This document shows, one piece after another, positions 50,600 through 59,416 of a stretch of DNA of 64,000 bases. The notes under the pieces are model-generated. The model did not search any database and was not told the origin of the DNA. It saw only the letters and a program-made list of their open reading frames with translations. The stretch is from Verrucomicrobiota bacterium (GTDB lineage Bacteria > Verrucomicrobiota > Kiritimatiellia > CAJWTS01). Position numbers and translations under genes: made by a program. Every line of letters starts with the position of its first letter. Positions within the stretch are counted from its first letter, which is position 1. The DNA is taken from the NCBI GenBank assembly GCA_027623315.1, contig JAQBYD010000003.1, positions 88,538-152,537 of the forward strand, given 5' to 3'.

Positions 50600-51133
50600 T
50601 CAGCCGTCGGCCCGACCGGCCTGCTTCAGGAAGGTGATGACGTCGGTAAACTGCGCCGCATTGTCCGGAGACGCCGCCACGAGATCTTCGTGGGCCTGCA
50701 ACATGGTCTCCAGCGTGCCGCCGTCGCTCGCCGTGGCTTCCTCAAGCTGCTCGCCGTCACGTTCCCTACATGTTGCAAAAAGACCGGGCCCAATCTGCGT
50801 CGCCTCACACGCCACCAGCAAATCATCGATCCCGACCGTGCGCAGGGCTTCCTGGGCGCTCGGCAGGAGATTAATCATCCGCACATTCCCGCTGCCCACC
50901 CGCTGCAAACGCAGCGCAACACCAGCCAGGACACCCATGAAGGTGCTATCCATATGGTCACAATCATGCATGTCCACCACGAACTCGGTGATCCCCTGAT
51001 CAATCGCCGTCGCCGCAAACCGTTTGAGCGACGAACTCACCTTGTAGGTTCCGCGGCCCTTTATGCACACCAATGCATGGCCGGCATACAGCGCCACCCT
51101 GATCATGTCCCTGATTTCCCTTGCGTTCTCCAT
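50600..51133 (-). CDS. STAS-domain protein, anti-sigma-factor-antagonist-like
   Basis: 177 residues. The first about 110 form a STAS domain with the strand-turn-helix DMHDCDHMDSTFMGVLAGV; Ser63 sits where SpoIIAA-type proteins are phosphorylated by an anti-sigma kinase. The remaining about 65 residues are acidic and helical and are not part of the usual domain. No HATPase kinase, PP2C phosphatase or sigma factor lies beside it, so the signalling partner is unknown. The ATG has GAGG about 10 nt upstream. Convergent with nothing; divergent from the GT4 trio. Confidence 0.8.
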   Translation of the reverse strand: MENAREIRDMIRVALYAGHALVCIKGRGTYKVSSSLKRFAATAIDQGITEFVVDMHDCDHMDSTFMGVLAGVALRLQRVGSGNVRMINLLPSAQEALRTVGIDDLLVACEATQIGPGLFATCRERDGEQLEEATASDGGTLETMLQAHEDLVAASPDNAAQFTDVITFLKQAGRADG

Positions 51134-51147
51134 CCGCGCACGACCTC

Positions 51148-51176
51148 AGGCTAGCATCGCGAATCCGCCCAGTCAA
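51148..51176 (-). promoter_or_regulatory. Promoter of the STAS gene
   Basis: Minus strand TTGACT (51171-51176), 17-bp spacer, TAGCCT (51148-51153), 14 nt before the ATG. Leader would be about 8 nt and would contain part of the GAGG site. Confidence 0.45.
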
Positions 51177-51218
51177 TCAGCGCGGACGCAAGAATCCAGA
51201 CGCACGTCATCCTAAGCC

Positions 51219-51248
51219 TTGTCGTGAACCTGTCGATGCGCATACGAT
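51219..51248 (+). promoter_or_regulatory. Promoter of the GT4 trio, leaderless layout
   Basis: TTGTCG (51219-51224), 18-bp spacer, TACGAT (51243-51248). The -10 box ends 6 nt before the ATG of the first glycosyltransferase and no ribosome-binding site is present, so transcription would start at or next to the start codon. Confidence 0.4.
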
Positions 51249-51254
51249 CACGCC

Positions 51255-52367
51255 ATGCGTGTATGCCTCGACTTCCAAGCCGCGATCGCCCAGCAGGCCG
51301 GCGTGGGGCGCTACACGCTACTCCTGGCGGATCACCTCGCGAAGGCGGCCGGACCGGATCAACTTGAGCTCTTTTTCTTCGATTTCAAGCGCAGCGCAGC
51401 GGACGGCCTCCCCGCCGGGGCGGAAGCCGCCGCCGTCCGGTGGTGCCCGGGCCGACTCGCGCAGGCGGCGTGGAAGACGCTTGGCTGGCCCCCGTTCGAT
51501 TGGTTTGCCGGGGCAGCCGACGTGTATCACTTTCCGAATTTCATCCTGCCGCCATGCCGTCGCGGCAAGAGGGTCGTGACGATTCACGACGTCAGCTTCA
51601 TGCGTCATCCCGAGTACACTGAGGACCGCAACCTGGCCTACCTGGAGCACCACATTCGAAAGACCGTATCGCGCGCGGACGCCATTATCACCGACTCCCA
51701 CTTCAGCGCCGCGGAGATCCAGGAACTGCTGCACGTCCCCGCCGACCGCATCCACGCAATCCACCTGGGCATCAGCGACCGCTTCACGGCTCCGCCTGAA
51801 CCCGAGATCCGGGCGTTTCGAGCCCGCATGAATCTCGCGAGGCCGTACCTGCTCTCCGTCGGCACCCTGGAGCCCCGCAAGAATTATGACTTCCTGATCG
51901 ATGTCTTCGAGGCCCTGCCACAGTTCGATGGCGACCTGGTTATCGCGGGAATGCCGGGTTGGAAACTGGACCCGATTCTGAAGCGCATCCGGACCTCCCC
52001 CAAAGCCGCGCAGATCCGCTATCTGCAGTATGTCCCGCTGCAAGATCTGCCATCCCTCTATGCGGGGGCCGAACTCTTTGCATTCCCCTCGCACTATGAA
52101 GGGTTCGGGTTTCCCCCACTCGAGGCGCTGGCCTGCGGCACCCCCGTCATTTCCTCCACGGCCGCATCGCTGCCCGAGGTCCTTGACGACGCCGCGACCC
52201 TGCTTGCCACGGACTCCCGCGACGCATGGGTCGCCGCGATCGAATCCATCCTGCAGGCCGGCAAAGGCGATGCCGACCGCATCGAACGCGGCTGCGCGCA
52301 GGCCCGCAAGTTCCGCTGGGATTGCACCGCCCAGGAGACCTGGAAGCTCTACCGGGAGATCGCCTGA
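51255..52367 (+). CDS. GT4-family glycosyltransferase 1
   Basis: Retaining GT-B glycosyltransferase, 370 residues, cytosolic or peripheral. It begins MRVCLDFQAAIAQQAGVGRY with the Gly-rich acceptor-side loop, then KRVVTIHDVSFMRHPEYTED, LLSVGTLEPRKNYDFLIDVF and the E-X7-E donor motif in HYEGFGFPPLEALACGTPVI. This pattern is seen in O-antigen and exopolysaccharide mannosyl- or rhamnosyltransferases; the sugar is not determinable. Its TGA overlaps the ATG of the next gene by one base (TGATG). Confidence 0.9.
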   Translation: MRVCLDFQAAIAQQAGVGRYTLLLADHLAKAAGPDQLELFFFDFKRSAADGLPAGAEAAAVRWCPGRLAQAAWKTLGWPPFDWFAGAADVYHFPNFILPPCRRGKRVVTIHDVSFMRHPEYTEDRNLAYLEHHIRKTVSRADAIITDSHFSAAEIQELLHVPADRIHAIHLGISDRFTAPPEPEIRAFRARMNLARPYLLSVGTLEPRKNYDFLIDVFEALPQFDGDLVIAGMPGWKLDPILKRIRTSPKAAQIRYLQYVPLQDLPSLYAGAELFAFPSHYEGFGFPPLEALACGTPVISSTAASLPEVLDDAATLLATDSRDAWVAAIESILQAGKGDADRIERGCAQARKFRWDCTAQETWKLYREIA

Positions 52368-53527
52368 TGCGAATCGCGATCGATGCACGCTGGATCTTTA
52401 AGGAGATATCCGGCATCGGCGCCTACACGCGTGAGCTCATCGGCGCCCTCATCCAGGCGGATTCTTCCAACGAATACGTGCTCTACTTCGAAAGCGATGC
52501 CGTACGAGAACGCACGCTTTCGGAACTCCAGGTCGAAGCCTGCGACCGCATCACACCCAGGGTCCTGGCCCATGGCGTCTTCGATCCACGATCGCAACTC
52601 AAGACACCCGGGATTCTGCGCAGGGACGGAATCGACATCTATCACTCTACAAACTACATGACGCCGCTCTTCGCGTTCCCGCGCTCCGCGGCCGGGCCGA
52701 TGCGCTGCGTCGTCACCATGCACGACGTGATCCCGCTCAAGTTCCCCCACTTCGCCCCCAACTCGCGCAAGAACAGGATCTTCCCGCTTTACCGCGCACT
52801 CATGTCGGAGGTCGCGCGGCGCGCGGACATCATTATCGCCGACAGCAATTCATCACGCCGGGACGTGATCGAGCATTGCCGGGTTCCACCCGACCGCGAG
52901 CGTTGCGTCCGAACGATCTATTGCGGCGTCGCTGCACGCTTCGCGCCGCCCGCATCGCGACCGCCCCCGGATCCGTCGCGCGAACGCCGCATTCTTTACG
53001 TGGGGCGTGCCGATCCGTACAAGAACATCGGGGGCCTGGTCCGGGCCTTCGGCCAGGCCCGGCGCGATGGTGCGCCCGCCAGCCGGCTCGTTATCGCCGG
53101 CTCGCCGGACCCACGCTACCCGGAAGCCGAACAGCTCGCCCGCGAGCTGAAGCTGGAGGATTCCGTTGAGTGGACCGGATACCTGTCCGAGGAGCAACTG
53201 GTGACGACCTACCAGCAGGCCGACCTGTTGGTCCTGCCCTCTCGATACGAGGGATTCGGATTGCCGGTGGTCGAGGCCATGGCCTGCGGGGTACCGGTGA
53301 TTTGCAGCGACCAGGGATCGCTCCCCGAAGTCGCCGGCGACGCCGCCGTCCAGGTCCACCCCGATGACACCGATCGTCTCGCGGCGGAGATCAAACGCGT
53401 ATTGTGCGACGACTCCGTGTGGCGCAACATGTCCGCTGGCGGAATCGAGCACGCGAAACGATTTACCTGGCAACGCACGGCGCAGCAGACACTCGCGATA
53501 TACACGGAGCTGGCATCCCATGAGTGA
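52367..53527 (+). CDS. GT4-family glycosyltransferase 2
   Basis: 386 residues, related to its upstream neighbour: MRIAIDARWIFKEISGIGAY at the start, CVVTMHDVIPLKFPHFAPNS, ILYVGRADPYKNIGGLVRAF and the E-X7-E motif in RYEGFGLPVVEAMACGVPVI. The ATG at 52367 overlaps the previous stop; the longer open frame to 52226 is a shadow of that gene. Ends overlapping the third gene by 8 bp. Likely adds a successive sugar to the same glycan. Confidence 0.9.
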   Translation: MRIAIDARWIFKEISGIGAYTRELIGALIQADSSNEYVLYFESDAVRERTLSELQVEACDRITPRVLAHGVFDPRSQLKTPGILRRDGIDIYHSTNYMTPLFAFPRSAAGPMRCVVTMHDVIPLKFPHFAPNSRKNRIFPLYRALMSEVARRADIIIADSNSSRRDVIEHCRVPPDRERCVRTIYCGVAARFAPPASRPPPDPSRERRILYVGRADPYKNIGGLVRAFGQARRDGAPASRLVIAGSPDPRYPEAEQLARELKLEDSVEWTGYLSEEQLVTTYQQADLLVLPSRYEGFGLPVVEAMACGVPVICSDQGSLPEVAGDAAVQVHPDDTDRLAAEIKRVLCDDSVWRNMSAGGIEHAKRFTWQRTAQQTLAIYTELASHE

Positions 53528-54629
53528 CACGATCCAGTACCCGCAGCGGTGGGCCGGCATGAACGTGGCACTGGCACACGACTGGTTGACCGGGATGCGC
53601 GGCGGCGAGAATGTCCTCGAACTGCTGTGCAACGGTTTCCAAGCCGCGCCGATCTACACCTTGATTCACAATCGGCCGTCGGTAAGCGTCGCGATCAACA
53701 GCCACCCGTTGCAGACATCGTGGCTCAACTCGCTGCCGGGAATCTACGAGAGCTACCGAAACATGCTGCCCATGTTCCCGTCCGCGATCCGCTCGATGAA
53801 ACTCGAGAAGACGGACCTGCTGATCAGCACCAGCCACTGTGTCGCCAAGGGCATCGGCCGCCCGCAGGGCGGCAAGCATGTATGCTACTGCTTCACGCCG
53901 ATGCGGTACGCCTGGCTCTTTCACGACGAGTATTTCGGGCGTAACCCGGCGAAGCGGATCCTGATCGCCCCGATGCTTTCGTGGCTGCGACGATGGGATC
54001 GCAAAAGCAGCGACGGCGTAGATCATTTCATCGCCATCAGCGAACACGTACGCCAGAGAATCCAGCTTTTCTACAACCGGGATGCCGACGTGGTCTTCCC
54101 CCCGGTCGATACGCTGTACTACACGCCCGAATCGGAGCGCAGCGGCGACTTCGACTTGATCGTCTCGGCCCTGGTGCCCTACAAGCGCATTGACCTCGCC
54201 GTCCGGACCTATACGCGAATGGGCTGGCCCCTCAAGGTCGTTGGCATCGGGGGAGACCTCGATAAGCTGCGCGAACTGGCCGGGCCCAACGTCGAATTCC
54301 TGCAATGGCAGTCACGCGAAGCTATTCGCGAGCTCTACCGCGACTGTCGCTGCCTCGTCTTCCCCGGCGAAGAGGATTTCGGCATCGTACCGGTCGAGGC
54401 CCAGGCATGCGGCGCGCCGGTTCTGGCCTTCGCGCGCGGGGGCGCCCTCGAGACCGTCCGTCGCGATATCTCCGGCATCTTTTTCGACGCGCAGACCGAG
54501 GAGTCCTTGAGCGAAGGCGTACAGCGCCTCGCGGCGCGATCATGGGATTCGAGCGCGATTCGAACCCACGCCGAATCCTTCAGCGCCCAGCGCTTCATCA
54601 ACGACCTGGATGCCTGCCTGCCGGGCTAG
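53520..54629 (+). CDS. GT4-family glycosyltransferase 3
   Basis: 369 residues from ATG 53520, or 356 from Met14 (MNVALAHDWLTGMRGGENVL), the more typical family start. It contains YCFTPMRYAWLFHDEYFGRN, FIAISEHVRQRIQLFYNRDA, LIVSALVPYKRIDLAVRTYT and GEEDFGIVPVEAQACGAPVL, with the donor-site E-X7-E. This subfamily is common in colanic-acid and capsule clusters. Last gene of the overlapped trio; a repeat-rich gap follows. Confidence 0.9.
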   Translation: MSDTIQYPQRWAGMNVALAHDWLTGMRGGENVLELLCNGFQAAPIYTLIHNRPSVSVAINSHPLQTSWLNSLPGIYESYRNMLPMFPSAIRSMKLEKTDLLISTSHCVAKGIGRPQGGKHVCYCFTPMRYAWLFHDEYFGRNPAKRILIAPMLSWLRRWDRKSSDGVDHFIAISEHVRQRIQLFYNRDADVVFPPVDTLYYTPESERSGDFDLIVSALVPYKRIDLAVRTYTRMGWPLKVVGIGGDLDKLRELAGPNVEFLQWQSREAIRELYRDCRCLVFPGEEDFGIVPVEAQACGAPVLAFARGGALETVRRDISGIFFDAQTEESLSEGVQRLAARSWDSSAIRTHAESFSAQRFINDLDACLPG

Positions 54630-54642
54630 GAGCAAATCCAGC

Positions 54643-54752
54643 GAACCTTGTTTCCGAAGCAACTTTGTCGCAAGCTTCGTCGTAAGCTTTGTCGATCTCC
54701 GGCGTGGCTGGGTGAACACCCCAGCCCCTAATCGTCCTGCCGTGCCCTCCTT
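54643..54752. repeat. Dispersed intergenic repeat, copy C
   Basis: About 110 bp closely matching 37486-37584: shared blocks include GCAACTTTGTCGCAAGCTT, AAGCTTTGTCGAT, TCCGGCGT.GCTGGGTGAA and an exact 23-base block ending GTGCCCTCCTT. Copy C has a short internal duplication (GTCGCAAGCTTCGTCGTAAG). It begins 13 nt after the last GT4 gene. Confidence 0.75.
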
Positions 54753-55130
54753 GTCCTCCGAAATCCCGACCTTGCAGAGAGTCGGGACGCGTAGAAGGAA
54801 CCCCGGTCGGGGTGAGGCTTTGGCAAGGTAGAGAGCGGAAGAGATGTCATAACCGGAAACCAGTACGGGACCTTTTTCCATGTCCCTGTCCGCTTATTTT
54901 GGGGCTGGGAGTCTGTCGGACTTAGGCGCCCTCCGATTACAACATGAAACGGTTGTGGGCCCTGAAGTTGGCGGCCGGTTGATCCCAGAGGGAGTCCTAT
55001 GCCCGCGTACTCCTTCCTGCCCTTCGTCTTTATCAAAATCTTTACCCAAATCGGTCCCGTCCTGAAATAGGTTGTCACCCACAAGACTAGGGCCGCACCA
55101 CACGGCGCTACTTGCTCATTCTCCGTGTGC

Positions 55131-55242
55131 GGGGTGAGGGCACCCCGTCTCCATGGCTTCAACCGGGGACACCTATCGACCCGTATGCTAAAGAGAACTA
55201 TTGATCCATCATCGAGCATTGGAGACGGCGTGCCCTCACGCC
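55131..55242. repeat. Inverted pair of hairpin repeats
   Basis: 55131-55152 and 55221-55242 are inverted copies, 20 of 22 bases matching. Each also folds on itself: GGGGTG-aggg-CACCCC on the left, GGCGTG-ccct-CACGCC on the right. The two differences between copies are exactly those that keep each stem paired. About 68 bp lie between them. Confidence 0.7.
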
Positions 55243-55479
55243 GCTCCGGTTGACGCTTTGGGTGTAGGGGCGGCCAGTCAAGATGTGACAACCGAAAACC
55301 AGAACGGGACGATTAAGACGATGGTCGAGATTAGGGCAAAGTATAGAGGGGCTGCGTGCGGCCACAGGTGTCACTAAAGCGCGTTGGCAGTCTGTCGAAC
55401 GGAGACGCTCTCTCCCGTTATCGGCGCGACACGACACGCGCGGCGGCATGGCTCGCTTCGTCGGCGCTCGACTGAATAA

Positions 55480-57216
55480 TTACTTCCATGCGAAGAGCTC
55501 TCCCAGTCTGTCGCTACCCATAGCGAGCATCTCACCATCTCCCAGCACCTGGGTCAACGCTCCGTGCTGCCAGCGTCGGATGCGGTAGAGTGTCGCGAAA
55601 CTGAAATCCGGCGCCGCGTGGCCCTGCCCGCCGACGAGTTCCCCTCCGCGACGAACATTATCCTGCATCCATGCCGGAAGGCGAAGATGGTACGGGTTCC
55701 GCGCGACCTCACCCACATGCAACGCCGTTGCCGCGACGAGATCCGCCACCAGCGCCGCGTCTGCCTCGACCACCAGATTGGGATCTGACATCGCCCCCCA
55801 GAACTCGGTTTCAACGACAATGCAGCCGAACCCCTCGCCCATCTGCCGCAGTGCGGCCACCGCCTGCCCATGCCGTTTTTGTGTCTCATTCAAAGTGTGA
55901 ATCTCGATCTGATCAGCCCGTGCCGGAAACGCTTCGCGAAGCACCGTTGCCGCCTGCTCGATGATCACGCCGCCGCCATGGCCCGTCGCGACTCGTCCCA
56001 ACAGAAGTACATTTTGAATGTCGTAGAATTCGGCGTAGTGGGCAAGGCTATACCCCAGGTAGGTTCCGATCGTGGAGTAAATGTCTGCGGCCCGCGCATC
56101 CCCGTTATGCATCTGCTGCTGCACCTCTAAGAGCTGTTCCGGATACGGCATCTGGTCCGGGAAATCGAATCCGGCGAGGGGCGCCAAGCGCGCAACGGCT
56201 TGTTGCGACAGGTACTGCGCGCCGGCGCCGTGATCTCCCGACCATTCGTCGACGGGTGCGTCTTCGCGATAATCGACTGGAGCGAATGCCAGCTCGTTAA
56301 TCCATGAGGTGAGATGCCCGGCAGCCGTGATATACCCCGACGCGAGACTGGTCCCCATGGAAAGCCCCAGCAGTGCGTGACGTTTCATGGACATGGCCCC
56401 GGCCAGCGCCGTGACCTCGCCGTCGTTCACGACGTCGAAGGGCACATTGCCCCATTGAGCGCGCAGATCCAAAAAGAGGCGCCGGATACGCGACTCGAAA
56501 ACGTCGCTTGCAACGCCTCGAAAGAGGGATGCGAAGCGGACCTGGTTGTTGACGTATACACCGGCGGCGCTTCCGCCGATCGCGTCGACGCGCGGGAGAT
56601 GCTCGGCAGCGCGTCTGAGCGTGTCCTGTATGCCGTCGATGTGGTAGGCCGGATCCGGCTCGAAATACGGCTCCCACTCGATCTCCTCGGAGAAAACCAC
56701 GCACCCGTCGATAACGGCGGCGCACTTGCGATCACTGCCCCCCAGGTCGAACCCGATTCGGCAACCGTCGAGATTCCCGCCCAGCGAAAGTTCATTCTCC
56801 CGCGCGGCGGGCAGCTCGCGCTCGGGGCACGCCATGATCTCCAAGTCTGTCCCATAGACTCTTTTCCCAACAAATTCATTATCGAAATGGCGAACGCCGT
56901 GAGGGGAATAGGCCTCCCGGAGGTGCGGCACCAGCGCGTCACAGCCGCTGATCAAAGCCCTGTTGCCGCTCCGCTGCCAGAGAAGCATTTTGAGGGTGCG
57001 CTCCACGTGCCGCCGATTCGCCTCCTCGGATCCACATCCCGCAGGCAGAATACGAGTACGGAAGACCGAGCAGGAATCGTCGGGTCGCAGCAGGGCGATC
57101 GACACCTGTTCGCAGGCGCCCGCTTCGTCGATCCGGCGCCGATAGTCGCGCGTCCACAGCGCCGCCGGGATGAAGCCGGGATCGAGGACAGGTCTTACGC
57201 AGTGGGATCTATGCAT
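55480..57216 (-). CDS. ROK/ASKHA-family sugar-kinase-like protein with extra N-terminal domain
   Basis: 578 residues from ATG 57216. About 150 residues of unrecognised sequence precede an ASKHA-fold kinase core: phosphate-1 motif RIGFDLGGSDRKCAAVIDG (DLGGSD near 157-162), GGSAAGVYVNNQVRF, DVVNDGEVTALAGAM with the predicted catalytic Asp, and GLSMGTSLASGYI. The Cys-rich zinc motif of classical ROK kinases is absent. A C-terminal extension of about 60 residues follows. The frame is open to 57312, but that start would overlap the divergent gene. Substrate unknown; the neighbouring solute-binding protein suggests uptake and use of one compound. Confidence 0.7.
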   Translation of the reverse strand: MHRSHCVRPVLDPGFIPAALWTRDYRRRIDEAGACEQVSIALLRPDDSCSVFRTRILPAGCGSEEANRRHVERTLKMLLWQRSGNRALISGCDALVPHLREAYSPHGVRHFDNEFVGKRVYGTDLEIMACPERELPAARENELSLGGNLDGCRIGFDLGGSDRKCAAVIDGCVVFSEEIEWEPYFEPDPAYHIDGIQDTLRRAAEHLPRVDAIGGSAAGVYVNNQVRFASLFRGVASDVFESRIRRLFLDLRAQWGNVPFDVVNDGEVTALAGAMSMKRHALLGLSMGTSLASGYITAAGHLTSWINELAFAPVDYREDAPVDEWSGDHGAGAQYLSQQAVARLAPLAGFDFPDQMPYPEQLLEVQQQMHNGDARAADIYSTIGTYLGYSLAHYAEFYDIQNVLLLGRVATGHGGGVIIEQAATVLREAFPARADQIEIHTLNETQKRHGQAVAALRQMGEGFGCIVVETEFWGAMSDPNLVVEADAALVADLVAATALHVGEVARNPYHLRLPAWMQDNVRRGGELVGGQGHAAPDFSFATLYRIRRWQHGALTQVLGDGEMLAMGSDRLGELFAWK

Positions 57217-57295
57217 GGCGTGTTTCAACAGCACCCTTTCACGTTCGGGCCGATTTTGGTAGAGTAATTCCTGAGTGACAACCCTGGAGAGCCCT

Positions 57296-59104
57296 ATGCA
57301 CCATCGTCGCAAAGACTACCCTCGCGCGCGGCAGAAGAGATTTCTGACGGCAACCGCTATGCTCGCGCTCTGCACGAGCCACGCCCTGGCCGAGCAGATC
57401 TTCCCGGGTCCTGACTGGAAGGAGCGCCCGGACCCGCTCGCCAGCCCGGATGCGGAAGTCGGCGGCCAGATTTCGATCTTTGCCGGACAGTACCCCAAGA
57501 GCCTGAACTACTACCTCGACAACAACGTCTTCTCGTACCGGGTCACGGCATTCATGTACGAGAGCCTGCTCGGCACGGACGGCATCACGGCCGACTACGT
57601 GCCCAACGTGGCTGAAAAGTGGTCCATCTCTGAGGATAAGCTGAGCTTCACCTTCTGGATCGACAAGCGCGCGCACTGGAGCGACGGCCGGCCGATTACG
57701 GCCGAGGACGTTAAGTTTACCTTCGATACGATCATGGACCCCAAGAACCTGACGGGAATCCACAAGGTGGCCCTGGAGGCCTTCGAGTCGCCGGAAATCA
57801 TCGATGACCACACCATCCGCTTTCGAACCAAAGAAGTCCACTGGCGCAATCTCGGCGCCTGCGGCGGTCAGGAGATTCTCCCGAAGCACGCCTACCAGGA
57901 CGTCGACTTCAACAAAGTCAATTTCGAGTTTCCGGTCACCTCGGGCCCGATGAAGATCGGAAAGATTAAAGAGGGGATTTTCGTTAAGATGGAACGGCGC
58001 GCTGACTGGTGGGGTTGGCAGAAGCCCGGCAACCAGAACACGTTCAACTTTGAAACGATGGACTTCCGCTTCTTCGCGGAGCGCGAGAACGCGTTCGAAG
58101 CGTTCAAGAAGGGCCAGATCGACATCTACCCGGTGTACACCTCGCGTCTCTGGGTCAACGAGACCAAGGGTGAAAAGTTCGACAAGAACTGGATCATCAA
58201 GCAGAGGATCACCAACTACAGTCCGCAGGGCTTCCAGGGCTTCGCGATGAACACGCGCGACGCACCGTTCGACGACGTCGGCGTGAGGCGCGCCATGGCC
58301 CATCTGCTCGACCGCGAGAAGATGAACCGGACCCTGATGTACAACCAGTACAAGATGCACCGCTCCTATTTCGAGGACCTGTACTCCTCTGCGCATCCCA
58401 ACCAGAACCCCTACTACGAGTTCGACAAGGACAAGGCGCGCGAGCTCCTCAAGCAGGCTGGCTGGAAGACGAATCCCGACAGCGGGCTGCTCGAGAAGGA
58501 CGGGCGGGCGTTTCGTTTCAAATTCCTCACGCGCAGCCCCACGAGTGAGAAATTTCTTTCGATATACGGGGAGGACCTCAAGGACGTCGGAATCGAACTC
58601 GAGATTGAACAGAAGGACTGGGCGGCGTGGGCCAAAGACATGGACGAGTTCAACTTCAGCATGACATGGGCCGCGTGGGGCAGCAGCCTGCGCAAGGACC
58701 CCGAGGGCATGTGGGCAGCCAAGGAAGCCACGCGTAAGGCGGGCAACAACTACACCGGCTTCATGAGCGACAAGGTTGACGCGATGATCGAGAGCCAGAA
58801 GACCATCTTCGACATCGAACGCCGCAACCAAATCCTTCGCGAGATCGACGCCCTCGTCGCCGCCGACGTCCCGTACGCGCTGCTGTGGTATATCGACTAC
58901 GTACGGCTGCTCTACTGGAATAGATTTGGCACGCCGGCCACCGTCTTGTCGAAGTACGGTGACGAAAGCGCCGCCTACACGCTCTGGTGGTACGACGAAG
59001 ACGCCGCTGCCGATCTTGGGGACGCGATGCAGAGCGGCGACTTCCTGCCCAAGACCGCACCCGCGATCAACTTCGACGATGCATTCAGCAAGCCCGATCC
59101 TTGA
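57296..59104 (+). CDS. ABC-transporter solute-binding protein, family 5 (peptide/nickel type)
   Basis: Extracytoplasmic binding protein, 602 residues. Residues 1-33 form a signal peptide with a basic n-region (RRKDYPRARQKR) and a cleavage site after HALA. The SBP_bac_5 signatures follow: VPNVAEKWSISEDKLSFTFW, HWSDGRPITAEDVKFTFDTI and DVGVRRAMAHLLDREKMNRT. ATG 57296 has GGAGAG 5 nt upstream. No permease or ATPase gene is in the window, so it is an orphan or works with a distant transporter. Divergent from the ROK-like gene. Confidence 0.92.
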   Translation: MHHRRKDYPRARQKRFLTATAMLALCTSHALAEQIFPGPDWKERPDPLASPDAEVGGQISIFAGQYPKSLNYYLDNNVFSYRVTAFMYESLLGTDGITADYVPNVAEKWSISEDKLSFTFWIDKRAHWSDGRPITAEDVKFTFDTIMDPKNLTGIHKVALEAFESPEIIDDHTIRFRTKEVHWRNLGACGGQEILPKHAYQDVDFNKVNFEFPVTSGPMKIGKIKEGIFVKMERRADWWGWQKPGNQNTFNFETMDFRFFAERENAFEAFKKGQIDIYPVYTSRLWVNETKGEKFDKNWIIKQRITNYSPQGFQGFAMNTRDAPFDDVGVRRAMAHLLDREKMNRTLMYNQYKMHRSYFEDLYSSAHPNQNPYYEFDKDKARELLKQAGWKTNPDSGLLEKDGRAFRFKFLTRSPTSEKFLSIYGEDLKDVGIELEIEQKDWAAWAKDMDEFNFSMTWAAWGSSLRKDPEGMWAAKEATRKAGNNYTGFMSDKVDAMIESQKTIFDIERRNQILREIDALVAADVPYALLWYIDYVRLLYWNRFGTPATVLSKYGDESAAYTLWWYDEDAAADLGDAMQSGDFLPKTAPAINFDDAFSKPDP

Positions 59105-59213
59105 GCGCAAACCAGCCGCGAATCCCGAGAGAATCGGACCTCGCGCACGCGACCGGGTGAAAACGGGGTCGCTGCTTACCGCGCGTGCCAACGACAAGAA
59201 ATCCGAGTGTAAA

Positions 59214-59267
59214 AGTAAGTGGAGGAGTAAGTGTGAGATCCATCCGACACTTACTCGTCCACTTACT
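59214..59267. repeat. Long hairpin, 21-bp arms
   Basis: 59214-59234 and 59247-59267 are inverted repeats with one mismatch in 21, loop 12 nt. Each arm contains AGTAAGTG twice in imperfect tandem. It lies 110 nt after the solute-binding protein gene; no T-run follows, so termination is possible but not shown. Confidence 0.8.
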
Positions 59268-59326
59268 CCTGCTCCTTCCATCCGAGAATCACGCACCATC
59301 GAGCCCAATTCGAACCAGGCACCGGA

Positions 59327-59373
59327 GGCTAACTCAGACTGGCGCCTGAATCGCCTCAGTGCAATCGTTGGCG
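59327..59373 (+). repeat. attC-like site 0
   Basis: GGCTAAC at 59327 and GTTGGCG at 59367 can pair as outer R boxes. Inside, ACTGgCG (59338-59344) faces CGCCTCAGT (59352-59360). The CTGG and CTCAG arms and the GTTRRCG end match sites 1 and 2. At 47 bp it is shorter than most attC sites and one arm pair is mismatched. Confidence 0.5.
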
Positions 59374-59416
59374 ACCAGATCGGAACACGATGGCGGGGCA
59401 CGACGGTGGAACACGA
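59374..59416 (+). repeat. Direct repeat following attC-like site 0
   Basis: Matches the sequence after attC-like site 2 (63952-64000) at about 31 of 37 positions in the best block (CGG.ACACGAT.G.GGGGCACGACGG.GG.ACACGA). An inverted 18-base copy of its core, GTCGTGCCCCCCAATCGT, lies at 59476-59493 and exactly matches the reverse complement of 63967-63984. Confidence 0.65.

Larger units (their letters stand above)
54630..55479. other. Repeat-rich intergenic region
   Basis: 850 bp without a credible gene. It starts with repeat copy C, then has two copies of a 30-bp motif (AGATGT..AACCG.AAACCAG.ACGGGAC at 54842-54872 and 55281-55310), a related CAGTCTGTCG pair, and an inverted pair of hairpins at 55131-55152 and 55221-55242. 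Weak open frames on both strands show no family resemblance. It looks like decayed or non-autonomous mobile DNA. Confidence 0.65.
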
